Positions 56,864-64,000 of a stretch of DNA of 64,000 nt are shown here, one piece after another. The stretch's first letter is position 1; every line of letters begins with the position of its first letter. The DNA lies in NCBI RefSeq assembly GCF_900111945.1, contig NZ_FOYO01000001.1:1309751-1373750 (forward strand), read 5' to 3'. A model generated the notes under the pieces. It had not been told where the DNA came from and did no database searches. It was given only the letters and a program-made list of their open reading frames with translations. Source of the stretch: Litoreibacter janthinus (GTDB taxonomy: Bacteria > Pseudomonadota > Alphaproteobacteria > Rhodobacterales > Rhodobacteraceae). The position numbers and the translations under genes are program-made.

Positions 56864-58843
56864 TTACTCCGCTGCGATGCCTGAAGGCTCCACCAGCGCC
56901 ACCAAATCCATCATGATACGGTTCAGCTCGAAATCCTTGGGGGTGTAGACCTTGGCTACACCCATCGCACGCAGACGCTGCGCGTCATCCTCGGGGATGA
57001 TCCCGCCGACAACGACTGGGATGTGTCCGAGGCCGGCAATATGCATTTTGCCCATCAAGTCCTCGATCAACGGAATGTGCGAGCCGGACAGGATTGAAAG
57101 GCCCACGACATGCGCCTCGTCTTTTACAGCGGCTTCGACGATTTCGTCGGGAGTCAGGCGGATACCCTCGTAGCTGATATCCATGCCGCAGTCGCGGGCG
57201 CGGGCAGCGATTTGCTCGGCCCCGTTGGAGTGACCGTCTAGGCCCGGCTTGCCAACGAGGAACTTCAAGCGGCGCCCCAGTTTGGTGGAAACAGCGTCCA
57301 CACGTTCGCGAATTTCGTCTAACCCTTCGGTGCGGTTGGACGGGTTGCGCGACACGCCGGTTGGGCCGCGATATTGGCCAAAGGCTTGCCGGATCACATC
57401 GCCCCACTCGCCGGTCGTGGCGCCTGCCTTGGCGGCTTCAATCGTCGCTTCCATTATATTGGTTCCGTCCTGCGCAGCGGCACGGACCCTCGCCAGTGCG
57501 GCCTCAACCGCGCCTGAATCGCGAGATGCACGCCATGCCTCAAGCCGTGCAATCTGGTCGGCTTCGGCGTCTTTGTCGGCCACCATTATCGCCTCGTCGC
57601 CTGCGGTCAGTGGGCTTTCTTCGTGCTGCTGGAATTTGTTCACGCCAACCACGGTCGTCTCACCGGTCTCAATGCCGCCCAGGCGTTCAGCATTGGCCTC
57701 TACCAGCCGCGACTTCATGTATTCGATGGCCTCATTGGCGCCGCCCATGCTGTCGATGGTCGCCAGTTCGGCACGGGCGCCTTCTTTCAAGGCTTCAACC
57801 TTGCGGTCCACGGCAGGGTTGCCGTCGAACAGGTCATCATATTCCAACAAGTCGGTCTCAAACGCCATGATTTGCTGCATCCGAAGCGACCATTGTTGGT
57901 CCCAAGGGCGGGGCAGGCCAAGGGCCTCGTTCCACGCGGGCAATTGCACGGCACGCGCACGGGCGTTCTTGGACAGGGTCACGGCCAGCATTTCGATCAG
58001 GATGCGGTAGACGTTGTTTTCGGGCTGCTGCTCCGTCAGGCCAAGGGAGTTCACCTGAACGCCGTAGCGGAAGCGCCGGAATTTGGGGTCTTCGACGCCG
58101 TAGCGTTCGAGACAGATTTCGTCCCACAGGTCCACGAAGGCGCGCATTTTGCACATCTCGGTCACGAAGCGGATGCCTGCATTTACGAAGAACGAGATGC
58201 GGCCGACCATCTGCGGGAAGTCCTTGGCCGGCACCTTGCCCTTGAGGTCGTCCAGCACCGCTGTGGCGGTGGCAAGCGCGAAGGCCAGTTCCTGCTCTGG
58301 CGTCGCACCAGCTTCCTGCAGATGATATGAACAGACGTTCATCGGGTTCCATTTGGGCAGATGCTCGCGCGTATAGGCGGCGATGTCGGTGATCATGCGC
58401 AAGGATGGTTTGGGCGGGCAAATATAGGTGCCGCGCGACAGGTATTCCTTGATGATGTCGTTTTGCACTGTGCCTTGCAGCGCGGACACATCCGCACCTT
58501 GCTCCTCCGCCACCGCGATATAGAGAGCCAAAAGCCAAGGGGCCGTCGCATTGATTGTCATGGAGGTATTCATCTGGTCCAGCGGGATGTCGTTGAACAA
58601 TGTCCGCATATCCCCGAGATGCGCCACTGGCACACCGACCTTGCCAACCTCACCCTTGGACAAGATATGATCGCTGTCATAACCGGTTTGAGTCGGTAGA
58701 TCGAAAGCCACGGAAAGGCCCGTCTGACCCTTTGCCAAGTTTCCGCGGTACAGGGCGTTCGACGCTTTGGCGGTCGAGTGACCCGCGTAGGTGCGGAACA
58801 GCCAAGGGCGATCTTTTTGCGGCGTGTTGGGCAGGTCTGACAT
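56864..58843 (-). CDS. ecm: Ethylmalonyl-CoA mutase
   Basis: 659 aa, B12-dependent mutase. N-terminal barrel with RTYAGHSTAKASNALYRGNLAKGQTGLSVAFDLPTQTGYDSDH; C-terminal cobalamin-binding domain with GLDGHSNGAEQIA (the D-G-H motif). The lone-chain length and closeness to ccr and PlsB-like acyltransferase fit the ethylmalonyl-CoA pathway enzyme (MeaA type), not methylmalonyl-CoA mutase. Start 58843 matches MSDLPNTPQKDRPWLFRTYAGHST. A CTGC motif lies 78 bases upstream. Confidence 0.93.
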   Translation of the reverse strand: MSDLPNTPQKDRPWLFRTYAGHSTAKASNALYRGNLAKGQTGLSVAFDLPTQTGYDSDHILSKGEVGKVGVPVAHLGDMRTLFNDIPLDQMNTSMTINATAPWLLALYIAVAEEQGADVSALQGTVQNDIIKEYLSRGTYICPPKPSLRMITDIAAYTREHLPKWNPMNVCSYHLQEAGATPEQELAFALATATAVLDDLKGKVPAKDFPQMVGRISFFVNAGIRFVTEMCKMRAFVDLWDEICLERYGVEDPKFRRFRYGVQVNSLGLTEQQPENNVYRILIEMLAVTLSKNARARAVQLPAWNEALGLPRPWDQQWSLRMQQIMAFETDLLEYDDLFDGNPAVDRKVEALKEGARAELATIDSMGGANEAIEYMKSRLVEANAERLGGIETGETTVVGVNKFQQHEESPLTAGDEAIMVADKDAEADQIARLEAWRASRDSGAVEAALARVRAAAQDGTNIMEATIEAAKAGATTGEWGDVIRQAFGQYRGPTGVSRNPSNRTEGLDEIRERVDAVSTKLGRRLKFLVGKPGLDGHSNGAEQIAARARDCGMDISYEGIRLTPDEIVEAAVKDEAHVVGLSILSGSHIPLIEDLMGKMHIAGLGHIPVVVGGIIPEDDAQRLRAMGVAKVYTPKDFELNRIMMDLVALVEPSGIAAE

Positions 58844-58920
58844 GGCGGCCTCGTTTGAATCGTGGTTGGTAATTTTCTTGCGCGTAGCGATTGATACGTG
58901 GAATTTTATACCACTGTCAA

Positions 58921-58939
58921 TTCGCTGCAATGCAGAAAT
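58921..58939 (-). promoter_or_regulatory. 19-bp CTGC motif upstream of ecm
   Basis: On the minus strand ATTTCTGCATTGCAGCGAA; CTGCA-T-TGCAG is a perfect 11-bp palindrome. It shares the layout of the sites before mdh, mcl2 and ccr. 78-96 bases upstream of the gene. Confidence 0.5.
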
Positions 58940-59042
58940 TTCGCGCACCCCTGCAGCTTCGCCACGCTTTTCATCTACCTCCGTCGCGATCTGTGGCATA
59001 AGTTCGGGAACTGGCCCTGTCTAGAAGAAGGAGCCGCAGTGT

Positions 59043-59840
59043 ATGGGGCAGACGGAAATTATGTACGACATTAATTCAATTGTAATCGCGGTGCTGCTTT
59101 TAGTCGCAATGGGCGCCGCCATGAGACTGGGGCGGGTCGTAGGGAAGCGCGGTGCCGGACATCATACCGACGAAAGCAAGTCGCAAATCAGCGCCGTACA
59201 GGGTTCGCTTTTGGGCATGTTGGCGCTTTTGCTCGGCTTCACTTTTTCGCTGGCTTTGAGCCGTTTCGATGATCGTTCGCGGGCCGTGGTCGATGAAGCG
59301 AACGCAATTGGTACGGTGTGGCTTCGAACTGACCTGTTAAGCGAGCAGCGGCGGGGCGAGGCCAAGTCACTGTTGAGTCGCTACGGCCTGACGCGGTTCG
59401 AGGCTGGCCGCGTTCCTGCCAGCGAGCTAGAGCGCCGTGACGGCTTGGTACTGGCCGCTGAGGAGATTTTCGCGAAGATATGGGACATCGCAGGCGCCGA
59501 GGTGCAAGACGTCGGTGGTCCGGCAGCTGTCAGCTTTGCAACGTCTTTGAACGATATGATAGATTCTTTGGGCGCCCGCGACGCCGCGATCAAACGCCAT
59601 GTGCCGGAACCCGTGTTATTTCTGATGTTTGCAACCTTTGTCTTGTTGGGGTGCATCCTTGGTTACAGCTCGGGGCTGACATCGGTGAAGGCGGGTTTTC
59701 CGATTTACGCGATGATGTTCCTGATTGTGGCGCTGGTCTTTGTTATCATTGATCTCGACAGGCCTCGCCGTGGCATTATTTCTGTCGATCAAGATCCTTT
59801 GCGAGTGGTGTCAGAGAGTATGATCCGTGCAGTAAATTGA
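59043..59840 (+). CDS. DUF4239-like membrane protein
   Basis: 265 aa. One N-terminal membrane segment, then VQGSLLGMLALLLGFTFSLALSRFDDRSRAVVDEANAIGTVWLR typical of the family, and two membrane segments near the C-terminus. AAGGAG is 9 bases before the ATG. Ten bases separate it from the PlsB-like gene. Unknown role. Confidence 0.82.
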   Translation: MGQTEIMYDINSIVIAVLLLVAMGAAMRLGRVVGKRGAGHHTDESKSQISAVQGSLLGMLALLLGFTFSLALSRFDDRSRAVVDEANAIGTVWLRTDLLSEQRRGEAKSLLSRYGLTRFEAGRVPASELERRDGLVLAAEEIFAKIWDIAGAEVQDVGGPAAVSFATSLNDMIDSLGARDAAIKRHVPEPVLFLMFATFVLLGCILGYSSGLTSVKAGFPIYAMMFLIVALVFVIIDLDRPRRGIISVDQDPLRVVSESMIRAVN

Positions 59841-59850
59841 AGGTGTCGTA

Positions 59851-61233
59851 ATGTTCAACACCGTCGAACTGCCCGTATGGGCGCTGGTACTAATCGGGTT
59901 GCTGGCCGCAGTGACAGCAGCTTCGCATTTTCTATTTCCGTCCGTGCGGTGGTTTTTCCGGCGACGGGCAGAACGGGTCGTAGCGCGACTAAATTCCAAA
60001 CTGGCGCGCCCGATCCAGCCGTTCAAACTGGCGCGGCGTCACGACATGATCCAGAACGTGTTGTATGACCCAGACGTCATCCGCGCGGTGAACGACTATG
60101 CTGATGAAATGGCCATTCCCGACAACGTGGCCTTTGAGACCGCGCAGCGATATGCCCGTGAGATTGTGCCGTCGTTCAGTGCGTCGGTCTATTTTGGGCT
60201 AGGGACGCGGCTTGCCAAATGGGTATCGCGCTCGCTTTATCGCGTGCGGGTGGTGAACCCACGCAGTGACGCGATGGCCGCAATCGATCCCGATGCAACT
60301 GTGGTTTTCATCATGAACCATCGGTCCAACATGGATTACGTCCTTGTGACCTATCTGGCCGCCCGTGAAAGCGCGTTGTCCTACGCCGTTGGAGAATGGG
60401 CGCGCGTCTGGCCCTTGCGCCCGCTCATCAAAATGATGGGCGGCTACTTCATTCGGCGTAGATCTCTGAATCCGCTCTACCGCAAGGTGCTTGCCCGCTA
60501 TGTGCAGCTTTCAACCAAAGAAGGCGTGGCTCAGGCGGTTTTCCCCGAAGGTGGCTTGTCGCGCACTGGCGGGCTTGGTGCACCGAAACTTGGTTTGATC
60601 AGCTATATTATCGACGGCTTCGATCCGAAAGGCGCACGGGATGTCGTGTTCGTGCCGGTCGGGCTGAACTACGACCGTGTTTTGGAGGACCGCGTTCTTG
60701 TTGCCGCAGCTGGCGACAAATCCAAGCGCTTCAAATTCCGCATCAGCCATGTAACGCGCTATGTGGGGCGCCATCTTTGGCAACGCCTTACCGGCAAGTT
60801 TCATAGGTTGGGATTTGCGGCGGTGGCATTCGGGCGTCCCGTGTCATTGAAAGATTTTCTGGCCCAATCGGCTGATTCCGCAACGGAGCGTTTGGGCGCA
60901 GAGCTTATGGAGCGCGTGGGAATGGTTGTGCCAGTTCTGCCCGTGCCCTTGGTGTGCCGCCATCTGGAGGTTGCGGGCGGTAAGCTGGCCCTGTCCGAGC
61001 TTGAGGCGCGTTTTGCTGAAGACATCGCCGCATTCCGAGCCGCGCACCGAGAGGTGTGTCTTCCGTCGGCCCGCGACGGGGATCCGTTGATACGTGCGGT
61101 GAAAGAAGCCTTGCGCATGTTGGAAGTGCGTGGACTTGTGCGTTTGGTCTCTGGCGAGGTGCAGGTCACCGACAAGGCACCAGAAGTCATTTCTTACTAC
61201 GCCGCGTCTTTGGCTCATTTCGTCGCGACATAA
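59851..61233 (+). CDS. Glycerol-3-phosphate/1-acylglycerol phosphate acyltransferase (PlsB/PlsC family)
   Basis: 460 aa. One N-terminal membrane segment. Acyltransferase motifs: NHRSNMDYVLV (H-x4-D), GGYFIRRRSLNPLYRKVL, and FPEGGLSRTG. The longer C-terminal half resembles short PlsB enzymes more than PlsC. Function in phospholipid synthesis. It lies upstream of ccr, as in other Rhodobacteraceae (recalled). Confidence 0.85.
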   Translation: MFNTVELPVWALVLIGLLAAVTAASHFLFPSVRWFFRRRAERVVARLNSKLARPIQPFKLARRHDMIQNVLYDPDVIRAVNDYADEMAIPDNVAFETAQRYAREIVPSFSASVYFGLGTRLAKWVSRSLYRVRVVNPRSDAMAAIDPDATVVFIMNHRSNMDYVLVTYLAARESALSYAVGEWARVWPLRPLIKMMGGYFIRRRSLNPLYRKVLARYVQLSTKEGVAQAVFPEGGLSRTGGLGAPKLGLISYIIDGFDPKGARDVVFVPVGLNYDRVLEDRVLVAAAGDKSKRFKFRISHVTRYVGRHLWQRLTGKFHRLGFAAVAFGRPVSLKDFLAQSADSATERLGAELMERVGMVVPVLPVPLVCRHLEVAGGKLALSELEARFAEDIAAFRAAHREVCLPSARDGDPLIRAVKEALRMLEVRGLVRLVSGEVQVTDKAPEVISYYAASLAHFVAT

Positions 61234-61311
61234 AATTACAAAAAAACCAACTTTCGGGTTGTATTGTTGCTTTTGCGTTTGTATCCCTTCTTTATTGGCG
61301 GTGCAGCATTT

Positions 61312-61330
61312 GATTCTGCGTCGCGGCACT
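61312..61330 (+). promoter_or_regulatory. 19-bp CTGC motif upstream of ccr
   Basis: GATTCTGCGTCGCGGCACT, sharing CTGCGTCGCGGCA (13 bases) with the site before mcl2. It lies only 24-42 bases before ccr, so in that case it would sit at or below the transcription start. Confidence 0.45.
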
Positions 61331-61353
61331 GACTAAGATGGGGAGCGCCGGTA

Positions 61354-62646
61354 ATGGCTCTAGATACGCAGGACAAACTGATGGACTACACCGCCGAGAA
61401 GAAAGACCTCTATGAGGTCGGAGAAATTCCACCATTGGGCCACGTGCCGACACAGATGTATGCGTGGGCGATCCGTCGCGAACGTCACGGCGAGCCAGAG
61501 CAGAGCTTCCTGCGCGAAGTCGTCGACGTCAAAAAGCCGGACAGCAACGAGGTTCTCGTGCTCGTGATGGCCGCTGGTGTAAACTATAATGGCGTGTGGG
61601 CAGGCCTTGGTGTTCCAATCAGCCCGTTCGACGTGCATGGCGAGCCCTATCACATCGCTGGCTCTGACGCGTCCGGCATCGTCTGGGCTGTGGGCGACAA
61701 AGTCACCCGCTGGAAGGTCGGCGACGAGGTGGTCATCCACTGCAACCAAGACGATGGTGATGACGAAGAATGCAACGGCGGCGATCCGATGTTCTCCACA
61801 TCTCAGCGCATTTGGGGCTACGAAACGCCCGACGGCTCTTTCGCGTCCTTCACCACGGTGCAGTCGCAGCAGCTTATGCCGCGCCCGCAGCACTTGAGCT
61901 GGGAAGAGTCCGCTTGCTATACGCTCACCCTCGCAACTGCGTACCGGATGCTGTTCGGCCACCACCCGCATGAATTGAAGCCAGGCCAGAACGTGTTGAT
62001 CTGGGGCGCATCGGGCGGTCTTGGTTCCTACGCGATCCAGTTGGCAAACACCGCTGGCGCGAACGCCATCGGCGTCATCTCCGATGAAGACAAGCGCGAT
62101 TTCGTTATGGGCCTTGGCGCAAAAGGCGTCATCAACCGCAAGGACTTCAACTGCTGGGGTCAGATGCCGACAGTGAATTCCGAGGAATACAAAAAATGGT
62201 TCGGTGAAGTGCGCAAATTCGGCAAGGCCATCTGGGACATCACCGGCAAAGGCAACAATGTCGACATGGTGTTCGAGCACCCGGGCGAGGCCACAATGCC
62301 AGTGTCGGTGTTCGTGTGCAAAAAAGGCGGCATGGTCGTCATCTGTGCAGGCACCTCCGGGTTCAACCTGACGATGGACGCCCGCTACCTGTGGATGCAC
62401 CAGAAGCGCGTCCAAGGCTCCCACTTCGCCCACCTCAAGCAAGCGTCGGCTGCGAACAAGCTGATGTGCGAACGCCGCCTCGACCCTTGCATGTCCGAAG
62501 TGTTCCCATGGGACGAGCTGCCTCAGGCCCACACCAAGATGCTGCGCAACGAGCACAAGCCTGGCAACATGGCAGTGCTGGTCACAGCACCGCGCACGGG
62601 CCTGACCACATTCGAAGATACGCTTGAGGCAACCCGTCAAGCCTAA
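61354..62646 (+). CDS. ccr: Crotonyl-CoA carboxylase/reductase
   Basis: 430 aa, zinc-independent MDR superfamily; the key enzyme of the ethylmalonyl-CoA pathway. YEVGEIPPLGHVPTQMYAWAIRRERHGEPEQSF, GSDASGIVWAVGDKVTRWKVGDEVVIHC and NADPH site WGASGGLGSYAIQLA are characteristic. GGAG lies upstream of the ATG. Reductively carboxylates crotonyl-CoA to ethylmalonyl-CoA. Followed by a good terminator. Confidence 0.97.
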   Translation: MALDTQDKLMDYTAEKKDLYEVGEIPPLGHVPTQMYAWAIRRERHGEPEQSFLREVVDVKKPDSNEVLVLVMAAGVNYNGVWAGLGVPISPFDVHGEPYHIAGSDASGIVWAVGDKVTRWKVGDEVVIHCNQDDGDDEECNGGDPMFSTSQRIWGYETPDGSFASFTTVQSQQLMPRPQHLSWEESACYTLTLATAYRMLFGHHPHELKPGQNVLIWGASGGLGSYAIQLANTAGANAIGVISDEDKRDFVMGLGAKGVINRKDFNCWGQMPTVNSEEYKKWFGEVRKFGKAIWDITGKGNNVDMVFEHPGEATMPVSVFVCKKGGMVVICAGTSGFNLTMDARYLWMHQKRVQGSHFAHLKQASAANKLMCERRLDPCMSEVFPWDELPQAHTKMLRNEHKPGNMAVLVTAPRTGLTTFEDTLEATRQA

Positions 62647-62666
62647 CGCGTTCTAAGACCATCCGG

Positions 62667-62700
62667 AAAGCTCGCGAATCGCAATGGTTCGCGGGCTTTT
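62667..62700 (+). terminator. Intrinsic terminator of ccr
   Basis: 12-bp stem, AAAGCTCGCGAA (62667-62678) and TTCGCGGGCTTT (62688-62699), one mismatched pair, followed by TTTT interrupted by CTG. 20 bases after the ccr stop. Confidence 0.82.
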
Positions 62701-62777
62701 CTGTTTTCAGGACGTCAGTAGAATGGAAAAACAGACAGTTACATCAGCTGCCCTCGCTCTTTTTGAGGAGGAATAAT

Positions 62778-62822
62778 TGGCGAATATTTTAGGCAAATAT
62801 CCGCTGCTAGCCTTTTGTTAAT
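62778..62822 (+). CDS. Possible 14-codon leader ORF before the luxR operon
   Basis: A TTG at 62778 has GAGGAGG ending 5 bases upstream, one of the strongest ribosome sites in the window, and opens (M)ANILGKYPLLAFC before TAA. The stop is 32 bases before the next gene. No homolog can be checked here; the ribosome site may be chance, as this stretch also contains an inverted repeat. Confidence 0.25.
62781..62805. promoter_or_regulatory. Inverted repeat upstream of the luxR operon
   Basis: GCGAATATTT (62781-62790) and AAATATCCGC (62796-62805) with a 5-base spacer, one mismatched pair in ten. It does not look like a classic lux box. Could be an operator. Confidence 0.4.
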
Positions 62823-62854
62823 GGTTGGTTAACCCCTTCAAGAGGATAGTGCTA

Positions 62855-63067
62855 ATGAAGAATGACTGGATTATCGACGTTTTAATGGATCTCAAGAAAT
62901 TCTCCGCCAAGAATAACTTCAATTATTTGGCCGAGCATCTTGATGACACGATCATGGTTGCATCAACCGAGCTCGCGTCGCCCGCTCCAGTGAGACGCCG
63001 TGTGGTAGGTGAGCGTGAACAAGCTGGTGGACATGCAGGAGGTGCTTTCACAGGCGAAAACGCTTGA
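62855..63067 (+). CDS. Small hypothetical protein before luxR
   Basis: 70 aa. MKNDWIIDVLMDLKKFSAKNNFNYLAEHLDDTIMVASTELAS is a compact helical start; the tail (RRVVGEREQAGGHAGGAFTGENA) is read from DNA that overlaps luxR by 59 bases and looks non-homologous. AAGAGGA precedes the ATG. Similar small proteins precede luxR in other roseobacters (recalled). Confidence 0.7.
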   Translation: MKNDWIIDVLMDLKKFSAKNNFNYLAEHLDDTIMVASTELASPAPVRRRVVGEREQAGGHAGGAFTGENA

Positions 63068-63725
63068 GGAGGTCCAGAGATTTGTCGAAGGCCTACGCGA
63101 TGTCTACGACTTGGAACACTTGGTCTACCATTCAGTAAACTGTGTAGGCGGGCAATATGCGGCGCTAACCTACAGCCAGGATTGGGTTGATCGGTATATC
63201 GAGAATGACTACGCCCGCATCGACCCCGTCATTCAGGGGTGCTACCAGCAGTTTCATCCAATCGATTGGAAAGCGCTCGATTGGTCTTCCAAATCGGCGC
63301 GCGCGCTTCTAGGGGAAGCAACAGAGGCAGGGCTTGGCAATCAGGGCTTTAGCGTTCCCATCCGCGGACCTAGTGGCCAGTTTGCCCTATTCACGATCAA
63401 TCATAAGTGCAGTGACGATACTTGGTCCGCTTTCACAAACGAGCGGATTGAAGACTTGATCCTGATTTCCCATTACCTGAACGAAAAGGCGCTTCAGATT
63501 GAAGGGCGCCCGGACAGGGGGCCCATTCGTGCACTGTCGCCGCGCGAGAAAGACACCCTCACGCTGCTTGCGACAGGTGCCAACCGCGCCAATATAGCAG
63601 ATGTGCTGAAGATTTCTGAAAGCACATTGAGGGTCTATATCGAGGGCGCGCGTTTCAAACTGGGCGCGTCCAACACCACCCATGCGGTTGCTTTGGCGCT
63701 GACTCACGGGCTGATCGTGGTGTAG
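63009..63725 (+). CDS. luxR: LuxR-family autoinducer-binding transcriptional regulator
   Basis: 238 aa from the GTG at 63009; ATG at 63033 is an alternative and neither has a strong ribosome site. The N-terminal autoinducer domain has W-x3-Y...D-P (DWVDRYIENDYARIDPV) and a conserved W in PIDWKAL. The C-terminal LuxR HTH reads LSPREKDTLTLLATGANRANIADVLKISESTLRVYIEGARFKLG. Followed after 94 bases by luxI. Probably senses the acyl-homoserine lactone made by it. Confidence 0.93.
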   Translation: MSVNKLVDMQEVLSQAKTLEEVQRFVEGLRDVYDLEHLVYHSVNCVGGQYAALTYSQDWVDRYIENDYARIDPVIQGCYQQFHPIDWKALDWSSKSARALLGEATEAGLGNQGFSVPIRGPSGQFALFTINHKCSDDTWSAFTNERIEDLILISHYLNEKALQIEGRPDRGPIRALSPREKDTLTLLATGANRANIADVLKISESTLRVYIEGARFKLGASNTTHAVALALTHGLIVV

Positions 63726-63819
63726 TTTGTTGCGTCTTTTGAGTGAAAGGCGAGCGGCGCTCTGACGTGGAATTAACCGGATTGTAAGAACCACCATCCC
63801 AAAGCGGATGGAGTTCAAC

Positions 63820-64000
63820 ATGATCAGATATGCCTATGCCGACCAGCTTTCTGCCTGTCGAAAGTTACACCACACCATGCTTAAGGACAGGGCCGCCCAG
63901 TTCCATGACAGGCTGAAATGGGAGGTGTCCGTTGACGCAAACGGTTTCGAAACGGATCAATATGACGCGCTGAACCCGCTTTACGCCATTTGGGAAAACC
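63820..64000 (+). CDS. luxI: LuxI-family acyl-homoserine-lactone synthase, 3' end outside window
   Basis: First 60 codons only. The ATG at 63820 has GGAG 6 bases upstream. The conserved synthase residues R24, F28 and W34 are present (DRAAQFHDRLKWEV), followed by DQYDALNPLYAIW, a typical roseobacter LuxI segment. The gene continues past the window edge. Makes the quorum signal from acyl-ACP and S-adenosylmethionine. No clear lux box in the 94-base gap before it. Confidence 0.9.
   Translation, partial: MIRYAYADQLSACRKLHHTMLKDRAAQFHDRLKWEVSVDANGFETDQYDALNPLYAIWEN

Noticed and set aside
58844..59042. Possible cobalamin riboswitch before the B12-dependent mutase gene
   Set aside because: The 199-base gap has no B12-box sequence or riboswitch-like core; only the CTGC palindrome stands out.
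61360..62640. Open frame of 426 codons antisense to the whole of ccr
   Set aside because: A codon-bias shadow of a highly expressed GC-rich gene; the translation is rich in H, A, V and R with no recognisable domain.
63726..63819. lux box before luxI
   Set aside because: No 18-20 bp dyad like the known lux boxes could be found in the gap.

Overview
The window looks like part of the chromosome of a marine alphaproteobacterium of the Rhodobacteraceae (Roseobacter group). This is inferred from the ethylmalonyl-CoA pathway genes (ccr, ethylmalonyl-CoA mutase, mch, a malyl-CoA lyase/thioesterase-like gene) sitting among TCA-cycle genes, from a LuxR/LuxI pair of roseobacter type, and from several small hypothetical genes typical of that group. 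No rRNA, tRNA, CRISPR array, transposase or phage gene was seen.

Region 1 (1-7.9 kb, +) is the 3' part of a galactoside operon: two ABC sugar permeases (the first cut by the window edge), a GH36 alpha-galactosidase, an SDR dehydrogenase, DgoK, DgoA and a GH42 beta-galactosidase. It fits uptake of galactosides and oxidative galactose breakdown through 2-keto-3-deoxygalactonate. Region 2 (8.0-20.9 kb) is an accessory catabolic island: a divergent DapA-like protein coupled to an orphan molybdenum hydroxylase large subunit, an aspartate-dehydrogenase-like protein, a TctD/TctE two-component system with a periplasmic binding protein, the tripartite transporter TctCBA, an AtuA/DUF4387 pair and a GntR regulator. 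The substrate is unknown.

Region 3 (21.7-32.8 kb, -) is one long TCA run: sucC, sucD, sucA, sucB and lpd, with several small membrane or secreted proteins between them. Region 4 (33.0-41.8 kb) lies between sucC and mdh. It holds a glycosyltransferase and a LacI-controlled ABC sugar transporter with a GH63 hydrolase resembling mannosylglycerate/glucosylglycerate hydrolases and a D-lyxose/D-mannose-type isomerase. Region 5 (41.9-52.2 kb) holds mdh, a TauE-like exporter, mcl2-like, NnrU, DUF1737, mch and sdhCDA-x-x-FkbM-x-sdhB. Region 6 (52.2-64 kb) has an acyltransferase, an aldo/keto reductase, deoD, a fatty-acid desaturase, ethylmalonyl-CoA mutase, a PlsB-like acyltransferase, ccr and a luxR-luxI pair (luxI cut by the end).

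The most striking non-coding signals are: (i) two 37-bp elements of the same architecture (arms ATTTGTGATCAC / GTGATCACAAAT, palindrome centres exactly 21 bp apart) upstream of sucC and sdhC; (ii) a 19-bp motif around CTGC-N3-GCRGC upstream of mdh, mcl2, ethylmalonyl-CoA mutase and ccr; (iii) an 11-bp tandem direct repeat between tctD and tctC; (iv) two LacI-type operators between lacI and the ABC transporter. Together they suggest at least two local regulons for central carbon metabolism. No wholly new type of system could be proven; the best candidates for undescribed biology are the Region 2 pathway and the two TCA/ethylmalonyl regulons.
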